Shown here: positions 6,967 through 10,908 of the stretch, one piece after another | How the letters are laid out: each line of letters begins with the position of its first letter | Position numbering within the stretch: the first letter of the stretch is position 1 | NCBI GenBank assembly: GCA_016935875.1 | Contig: JAFGQD010000095.1 | Coordinates: 1-10,908 of the forward strand | DNA: 10,908 bases | From: Deltaproteobacteria bacterium | GTDB taxonomy: Bacteria > Desulfobacterota > Syntrophia > Syntrophales > UBA2210 | Direction: 5' to 3' | The notes under the pieces: generated by a model | What the model was told of the DNA's origin: nothing | What the model saw: only the letters and a program-made list of their open reading frames with translations | Databases searched by the model: none | Program-made: the position numbers and the translations under genes

Positions 6967-7341
6967 TTAAGGAATAAGAGCCTTGATCTTTCCCAGTAAT
7001 TCTTCAGTCGAAAAGGGTTTTTCCATAAATTCCTGGGGTTTGGGGAGAGTTAGATGGCTCCGTCCAAAGAAATCTTTGTAGCTGCTGACTCCGGTGAGAA
7101 TAATTACAGGAATATTTTTATGCGCTTCACTCTTCTTCAGTTTTCTATAGAACCCGACGCCCGTCTGGTTTGGCATAATAATATCGAGAATAATTCCATC
7201 CGGCATAAAATCAGACAGTTTTCTAAATCCGTCTTCACCATCTTCGGCCAGCACTGTTTCGTATCCATTATCAGACAACAAAGCTTCCAAATAGGATCTT
7301 GTGTCTTCTTCGTCATCCACTATCAATACTTTTTTTGACAT
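6967..7341 (-). CDS. Single-domain response regulator (CheY-like receiver, 124 aa)
   Basis: The whole protein is one receiver domain. The acidic pocket is Asp9, Asp10 and Glu11 (VDDEE), the phospho-acceptor is Asp53 (ILDIIMPN), the switch threonine is Thr83 (ILTG) and the conserved lysine is Lys108 (MEKPF). All key residues are intact. There is no DNA-binding or enzymatic output domain, so phosphorylation must act through protein contact, as with CheY or Spo0F. The 29-base gap to the kinase gene and its position between HEAT and kinase genes make it the probable partner of that kinase. The insert SSYKDFFGRSHLTLPKPQEF before the lysine is longer than usual and might be a docking surface. The ATG at 7341 follows GGAGG. 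Confidence 0.95.
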   Translation of the reverse strand: MSKKVLIVDDEEDTRSYLEALLSDNGYETVLAEDGEDGFRKLSDFMPDGIILDIIMPNQTGVGFYRKLKKSEAHKNIPVIILTGVSSYKDFFGRSHLTLPKPQEFMEKPFSTEELLGKIKALIP

Positions 7342-7361
7342 TTTTTCCTCCTGGTCTATCT

Positions 7362-7982
7362 TTATTTCATATTTTCCAAGGAGTTCTGCATCTCCTTCAA
7401 AGCCTCTTCGGCCTCTTCTTTCACTTCCGGGGGTTGGCCATTATCCCTCGACACTGCAACCAGTATATTCAGGATCTCTTGATCACAAGCGCAGCCGATT
7501 TTACCCAGAGCCCTTACCGCAGAGATGCGAACTTCCATTTCATTATCAGACAGACAGGGAACGAGATTGCTGTATTGTTCTCTCACCACCGGGCCGATCT
7601 GTCCCAATACCCAAGCTGCAGTTGCTCGCACATACCACACCGGGTCGAACAACACTTCTGCAAGAGAAGGCGCTGCCGGACTGGCCATCGGTCCCAGATC
7701 AGCAATCGTCAGGGCGGCATATTCTCTAATATCTTCATGCTCATCCTTGAGCAACGGCACAACATGTTCTATGACAACGGCAGGTTTCAGTTTCAGGTCT
7801 CTTAGGCTCTGCAGAGCAGACAGCCGAACAAACCAGGTTTTATCCTTGAGAGTATGAATTAAAGAATCCGTTACCAGAGGGGTATCTCTTCCTATATCTC
7901 CTAACGTGCGGGCAGCGGCAAATCGTATATGACAGTCATCATCTCTCAGGTTGTAAACCAGCCGGGCTATCGCCCTTTCCAT
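7362..7982 (-). CDS. HEAT-repeat protein (206 aa)
   Basis: The sequence consists almost wholly of HEAT/PBS-lyase-type helical repeats, each marked by a V/I-R-x-x-A-A-x-x-L pattern. Clear units lie near residues 18-31 (HIRFAAARTLGDIG), 51-64, 84-97 (DIREYAALTIADLG), 117-130 (YVRATAAWVLGQIG), 150-163 (EVRISAVRALGKIG) and a weaker one at 186-199. Such arrays form curved protein-binding scaffolds. There is no signal peptide, so it should be cytosolic. No cofactor lyase residues can be identified, and phycobilin biology is not expected here. It lies directly upstream of the receiver gene (20 bases apart), suggesting it binds or insulates the two-component proteins. The ATG at 7982 is used; an in-frame TTG one codon earlier (7985) is equally well placed after GAGAGG. 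Confidence 0.88.
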   Translation of the reverse strand: MERAIARLVYNLRDDDCHIRFAAARTLGDIGRDTPLVTDSLIHTLKDKTWFVRLSALQSLRDLKLKPAVVIEHVVPLLKDEHEDIREYAALTIADLGPMASPAAPSLAEVLFDPVWYVRATAAWVLGQIGPVVREQYSNLVPCLSDNEMEVRISAVRALGKIGCACDQEILNILVAVSRDNGQPPEVKEEAEEALKEMQNSLENMK

Positions 7983-8011
7983 CAATTATGCACCTCTCAA
8001 TACTTTTCTAT

Positions 8012-8539
8012 CTATTCTTCGATAAGGGTCCAGTCTCCTTCACCAATACCTAATTGATCGAGTATATCGACTGCGCGCCTGTTTAGGTAATAGGAATTCG
8101 GTTTATTCGGGCCGACCATTACCACGGGGACCCTGAAGTTAGAAGCAAAGTGCTCTATTGTCTCACCTCCAAAATCAGTGCCCGGCTCCAGATATCCCAT
8201 AATCAAAAGATCATATTCCTTTTTATGCAGGCATCTCGACAGTTCAGCACCTTCATTGCCCTCGCAGAGCTTGAATCCGACCTTTACGAAATCTTCCAGC
8301 CAGCTCTCATAGTATTCGCGAAGCTCCAGTTCTTTTTTAACCCTTAATTCCTCGGTTATCCGAACTACATCTTGCTTCTTGTCGTCTACGTAGACTATTT
8401 CTCTCCGAAACCGGAACGGAGACTCCAGCCAGTGAAAAATGTTGAGTTGAACATCATTCTCTCTCGCCAGCCTGAAGGCATAATGAAACGCCCAGTCTCC
8501 TTGACGTGAATAGTGTGAACATAGCCCTATGCTTTTCAT
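8012..8539 (-). CDS. Universal-stress-type protein (UspA-like, 175 aa)
   Basis: A single UspA-like alpha/beta domain: N-terminal strand KSIGLCSHYS, helix DWAFHYAFRLARENDVQLNIFHW, a charged helical middle (about 55-85), then YDLLIMGYLEPG and the C-terminal segment FGGETIEHFASNFRVPVVMVGP, which is the usual position of the last strand. The nucleotide motif G-x2-G-x9-G-S/T is only partly matched (Gly115, Gly120, Gly124-125), so ATP binding is uncertain. A further 30 residues after the domain end in acidic DWTLIEE. It is the first gene of the Usp-HEAT-receiver-kinase operon and begins at ATG 8539 after a GAGAGG site. In anaerobes Usp proteins often report energy or nucleotide state; here it may be an input or target of the kinase, which is inference. 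Confidence 0.85.
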   Translation of the reverse strand: MKSIGLCSHYSRQGDWAFHYAFRLARENDVQLNIFHWLESPFRFRREIVYVDDKKQDVVRITEELRVKKELELREYYESWLEDFVKVGFKLCEGNEGAELSRCLHKKEYDLLIMGYLEPGTDFGGETIEHFASNFRVPVVMVGPNKPNSYYLNRRAVDILDQLGIGEGDWTLIEE

Positions 8540-8552
8540 GTCTCATGCCTCT

Positions 8553-8708
8553 CTAGTTTATTTCTTGTTTTTCCGGTATTACCGGCACATTTTCAACCAA
8601 TTCCGGGATCGGCATAACCTTCATGTCACGGTTATAGTACTTGATCACGCCGGTCAGTTACTCAATGCAGTTGTTACAGATGGTGCATACGATCTTGGCC
8701 GCTTCCCT
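8553..8708 (-). pseudogene. Remnant of the C-terminus of an Fe-S oxidoreductase (CCG/HdrD-type)
   Basis: Reading minus from 8708 to a TAG at 8555-8553, the frame gives REAAKIVCTICNNCIE, then TAA (8660-8658), then LTGVIKYYNRDMKVMPIPEL and further residues to the TAG. The pattern C-x2-C-x2-C followed by L-x5-YY and an ELV segment is that of the C-terminal end of DsrK/HdrD-like proteins, and it parallels the C-terminal CAPCSNCKGAIRDLLDYY of the Fe-S subunit at 2809-4422. The TAA stands where a glutamine (CAA) is common. Nothing upstream of about 8708 continues the similarity; the promoter and terminator of neighbouring genes begin there. It now lies in the 5' leader of the Usp gene, ending 13 bases before its ATG. 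Similarity was judged by eye. Confidence 0.6.
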
Positions 8709-8720
8709 TTTCGTGAAAAG
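8707..8720. promoter_or_regulatory. Perfect palindrome over the Usp operon start point (possible operator)
   Basis: The two 6-base arms CTTTTC and GAAAAG flank a 2-base centre. The palindrome begins directly after the -10 box at 8721, so it covers the predicted start point. It could be an operator or an early transcript hairpin; no regulator is identified. Confidence 0.4.
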
Positions 8721-8749
8721 AGTATAAGAAAAAAGGCCTTATGAGTCAA
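8721..8749 (-). promoter_or_regulatory. Strong sigma-70 promoter of the Usp-HEAT-REC-kinase operon
   Basis: TTGACT (8749-8744) and TATACT (8726-8721) on the minus strand are separated by 17 bases. The start would be near 8714, giving a leader of about 175 bases to the Usp start, through the Fe-S gene remnant. The -35 box lies inside the loop of the terminator hairpin of the preceding gene. Confidence 0.75.
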
Positions 8750-8762
8750 CGGAATAATGGCC
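8729..8762 (-). terminator. Intrinsic terminator of the crotonase gene
   Basis: On the minus strand the arms GGCCATTAT (8762-8754) and ATAAGGCC (8742-8735) pair over 8 bp with one bulged A, an 11-base loop lies between, and six T residues follow (complement of 8729-8734). It is about 75 bases beyond the crotonase stop codon. The -35 box of the next operon lies in the loop, so the two signals share DNA. Confidence 0.65.
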
Positions 8763-8837
8763 GGAACATACGGAGGGTTATCACTCAGTCCCCTGTCTTT
8801 GTTCTATCCACGATTGAGCGTTCTTTTCGATCCGATC

Positions 8838-9620
8838 CTATTTTCCTTTGAAGACAGGTTCCCGTTTTTCAAGTAAAGCGCTGATCCCTTCGCTGGCATC
8901 ATCCATTTCAAAGGTACGTGACTGGCAGTGAGTTTCCATTTCCGCTGCACCAGTTGGGTCCCAGCCAAGGTTTCTGTGGACGGATCGTTTTATCATTCTG
9001 ACGGCCACTGGAGCACAGGCTGCTATTTCCCGGGCGAGTTCCCATGCTTTTTCAGAAATTTCCTGTTCGCTGAGCGCGTAGTTGACAAGTCCGATATCGG
9101 CGGCGGTTTTACCGTCTATGAGCCGTCCGGTGAAAAGGAGTTCATTGGCGATCGCCAAACCTACAAGTCGGGGCAACATATACGATATAGACATTCCGGT
9201 ATGTAATCCCAGACGCGCGAAATTTGCCCCGTATTTTGAATCTATGTTGGCTATCCTGATATCGCAGATAAGACCCAATCCGAACCCCCCGCCTACGGCA
9301 TGTCCGTTCATGGCTGCTATAGTGGGGATTTTTATCTCCTGTATCTTCAAGAACGGGCCGTAAATTTCCAGGAGGGTTTCATGGGGCAAAGGGCCCCTGT
9401 CGTCAACAAGTCCGCTTTTAAAATCGGCCCCTGCGCAGAAACTTTTGCCAGTTCCCGTAATGATCAGGCAGCGCAAATTTTTATCATCCTGAACCCTGTT
9501 GATAGCCTCAAGAAAGGCGGGCATTGTTTCTTTGTCCATGCTGTTACGGTTTTCAGGCCTGTTGAGTGTAATTTGAGCAATAAAGTCTTGAGTTTCAAAA
9601 AGAACCGGTGAATGCAACAT
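8838..9620 (-). CDS. Enoyl-CoA hydratase/isomerase (crotonase) family protein lacking both catalytic Glu (260 aa)
   Basis: The crotonase fold is plain: oxyanion-hole segment CAGADFK (residues 62-68), second oxyanion segment NGHAVGGGFGLGLICDIRIA (105-124) and the C-terminal trimerisation region ending EGISALLEKREPVFKG. The family acts on acyl-CoA thioesters in the cytosol. Aligned without gaps to the rat mitochondrial hydratase, catalytic Glu144 corresponds to Gly114 (GGGFG) and Glu164 to Phe134 (GANFARLG), so ordinary hydration of enoyl-CoA is doubtful. Isomerase, hydrolase, decarboxylase or a dead-enzyme role are all possible. His140 in GLHTGM is a polar residue in the active-site region. 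The ATG at 9620 is chosen because GGAGGAAAG precedes it; the frame extends back to 9692 without support. It is transcribed alone, from a promoter just upstream, towards a terminator at 8729-8762. Confidence 0.92.
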   Translation of the reverse strand: MLHSPVLFETQDFIAQITLNRPENRNSMDKETMPAFLEAINRVQDDKNLRCLIITGTGKSFCAGADFKSGLVDDRGPLPHETLLEIYGPFLKIQEIKIPTIAAMNGHAVGGGFGLGLICDIRIANIDSKYGANFARLGLHTGMSISYMLPRLVGLAIANELLFTGRLIDGKTAADIGLVNYALSEQEISEKAWELAREIAACAPVAVRMIKRSVHRNLGWDPTGAAEMETHCQSRTFEMDDASEGISALLEKREPVFKGK

Positions 9621-9651
9621 GATTAGATCTTTCCTCCAATATTTTATTCGA

Positions 9652-9680
9652 TATATACTTATTTTTCTCTGATTTGTCAT
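9652..9680 (-). promoter_or_regulatory. Candidate sigma-70 promoter of the crotonase gene
   Basis: ATGACA (9680-9675) and TATATA (9657-9652) on the minus strand are 17 bases apart. The start near 9645 gives a short leader of about 25 bases to the ATG at 9620, with the GGAGG site inside it. Confidence 0.5.
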
Positions 9681-9890
9681 TCCAGTGAACATCCATGCAT
9701 CCTTTCTTAAGGAAGGGTGGACACCTCTTCAAGTGTAAAAACCTTTATCTATCTTTGTTTTTAAAAATGCAACATGCTCCGGTTGTCTTTGCGACAAGGT
9801 TGGTATCATTTGACAATTCAGACTATATCTCTTCACTTCTTCTCTTATCTGCCTGATATCTGATTCTGATACCTGTTAAGGACTTTCTTG
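9681..9890. other. Intergenic region with short minus-strand open frame and small hairpins
   Basis: No established gene. On the minus strand a frame is open from 9875 to a TGA at 9731-9729 (49 codons). A GTG at 9836 could start a 35-residue peptide beginning VKRYSLNCQM, but the ribosome site (AGAGAAGAA) is weak. Two short inverted repeats lie here: TTGTC/GACAA (9783-9797) and an imperfect one centred on TTAA (about 9700-9715). The region may be decayed coding DNA. Confidence 0.3.
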
Positions 9891-9912
9891 TTCGTGAAGG
9901 GGGTATAAGAAA

Positions 9913-9943
9913 AACGGTTGTATCGCCGTCGACAGGACCCGTT
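9913..9943 (-). terminator. Probable weak terminator of the acyltransferase gene
   Basis: On the minus strand AACGG (9943-9939 read as the complement) pairs with CCGTT (9917-9913), with a further partial pairing inside, followed by a T run (complement of 9910-9914). It begins at the stop codon TAA of the acyltransferase. The stem is short and interrupted, so the call is moderate. Confidence 0.4.
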
Positions 9944-10829
9944 AACGATGTAACTCTTCGATCTGTTTGTCTTTTTCCTCCCACAGCGTATTTAGCCACG
10001 TTTGAACCCGCTTGCGGTATTCTTGGTCGCTAAAATAATCCCCCAGGAGGTCTTTGTCGACGGGGTAGGATTTCACCCTCACCGTTACTTCGTTAACCTT
10101 AGCGCAGTGAAAATCCCAGATGCTTTTTGCTCCGCCGGGATAGGCAATGGTTACGTCCAGTATCTGGTGTATCTGTTCCCCCATGGCTTGAAAAACAAAG
10201 GCCGTTCCGCCGGCTTTGGGCCTGAGCAGATTTTTATAAGGTGACTCCTGTTTTCTGTGCTTTTCCGAAGTAAATCTCGTTCCCTCTACAAAATTCATGA
10301 TCGAAATGGGATTTGTCTTAAATTTTTCGCAGGCTTTTCTGGTAGTCTCCATATCTTTTCCCTTCAAATGAGGATATTTTTTGAGAAATGCAGCAGAATA
10401 TCGCTTCATAAAGGGAAAATCCAGTGCCCACCATGCGAGACCGAGCAGGGGAACCCAAATCAATTCCTTTTTTATAAAAAACTTCAAGAAGGGTATCTTG
10501 TGATAAAAGATTTTTTGCAGAACGAGTATATCAACCCATGATTGGTGGTTTGACAGAACCATGTACCATTCATCACGCCTCAGATCCTCTATTCCCGATA
10601 CGTCCCACCGGATGTTGTTCGTCAACCAGAGATTGAAGATGTTGAAAGCTATCCAGTTATTGGCAATTCCGGTGAGGATGACGTTGCAGCTTTTCCTCCA
10701 CCCTTGAACAGGGATGATGAATTTGAGAAATGCAATTACAAAAATCTGGGGTGTCCAGAATAACGTATTAAGTGCATAAAGAATCAGTGACATAGTCCCT
10801 CGAATGGGACCGGGCAAAAATCGCAACAT
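9942..10829 (-). CDS. 1-acylglycerol-3-phosphate acyltransferase family protein (PlsC/YihG-like, 295 aa)
   Basis: A membrane-associated acyltransferase of the PlsC (LPLAT) superfamily, which transfers an acyl group from acyl-CoA or acyl-ACP to a glycerophospholipid precursor. Block I is NHQSWVD (His95, Asp100), the catalytic HX4D motif. Block III is VEGTRFT (Glu182, Gly183, Arg185), which binds the glycerol phosphate. The region LLRPKAGG (201-208) supplies the later conserved proline. A hydrophobic anchor lies at about residues 15-40. Length and layout resemble the E. coli YihG group more than the shorter housekeeping PlsC, so the exact lipid substrate is open. The frame extends to a TTG at 10859, but the ATG at 10829 is preferred because AAGGAGG lies 13 bases before it; that spacing is rather long. 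No partner gene is adjacent on this side of the window. Confidence 0.88.
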   Translation of the reverse strand: MLRFLPGPIRGTMSLILYALNTLFWTPQIFVIAFLKFIIPVQGWRKSCNVILTGIANNWIAFNIFNLWLTNNIRWDVSGIEDLRRDEWYMVLSNHQSWVDILVLQKIFYHKIPFLKFFIKKELIWVPLLGLAWWALDFPFMKRYSAAFLKKYPHLKGKDMETTRKACEKFKTNPISIMNFVEGTRFTSEKHRKQESPYKNLLRPKAGGTAFVFQAMGEQIHQILDVTIAYPGGAKSIWDFHCAKVNEVTVRVKSYPVDKDLLGDYFSDQEYRKRVQTWLNTLWEEKDKQIEELHR

Positions 10830-10908
10830 AGAATCGACTGTTCCTCCTTTTGTACTCAATGAATTTGTATTTGCTCATAGCATATTCCCGCTCATTTTGC
10901 TATAAGGC
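10830..10908. other. Upstream region of the acyltransferase gene, window end
   Basis: The last 80 bases hold the acyltransferase ribosome site and no clear promoter. On the minus strand a frame entering from the right edge ends in a TGA near 10876-10874, so the tail of a preceding minus-strand gene could lie here, but nothing can be recognised from so few codons. Confidence 0.25.

Noticed and set aside
7362..7982. HEAT protein as phycocyanobilin lyase
   Set aside because: The repeats are generic; nothing in the window points to bilin pigments.
8529..8744. Plus-strand open frame of 71 codons
   Set aside because: It is antisense to the Fe-S remnant and Usp leader, and its composition is that of a shadow frame.

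Overview
The window looks like a chromosomal piece from an anaerobic, energy-limited bacterium of the former Deltaproteobacteria (Desulfobacterota, for example Syntrophales-like). The main pointers are a membrane cytochrome b / heterodisulfide-reductase-type Fe-S pair of the DsrMK/TmcCB/HdrED kind, a PAS kinase with a Cys-rich insert, a solitary crotonase, and sigma-70 and sigma-54 type promoters typical of that group. The taxonomic call is an inference from gene content, not a database result.

Layout. Positions 1-101 (minus) carry only the N-terminus of a membrane-anchored protein. A complete tRNA-Val(CAC) gene (minus, 365-439) has a good promoter and an intrinsic terminator. Divergent from it lies a small conserved-looking orphan gene (629-922, plus). 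After a 300-base gap with a near-consensus promoter comes an amidase-signature enzyme (1236-2738, plus), convergent with the electron-transfer pair (4409-5329 cytochrome b-type membrane subunit, 2809-4422 Fe-S subunit, minus). The pair overlaps by 14 bases and has a 500-base upstream region holding two candidate promoters, one sigma-54-like.

Positions 5870-8539 (minus) form a compact four-gene unit: universal-stress-type protein, HEAT-repeat protein, single-domain response regulator, PAS histidine kinase. It starts at a strong promoter (8721-8749) and ends at an intrinsic terminator over the kinase stop codon. Its leader contains the decayed C-terminal end of another Fe-S oxidoreductase. Upstream lie a crotonase-family gene (8838-9620, minus) lacking both classical catalytic glutamates, and a PlsC-type acyltransferase (9942-10829, minus).

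How the parts may work together. The cytochrome b / Fe-S pair probably moves electrons between the membrane quinone pool and a cytoplasmic thiol or Fe-S partner. The amidase, crotonase and acyltransferase are peripheral metabolic genes. The Usp-HEAT-REC-kinase cassette is the most system-like element: a cytoplasmic sensor with four cysteines in its PAS domain, a receiver without an output domain, and two putative adaptor proteins in one transcript. A redox or energy-status signalling role is an inference. I saw no CRISPR array, transposase, phage gene or origin.
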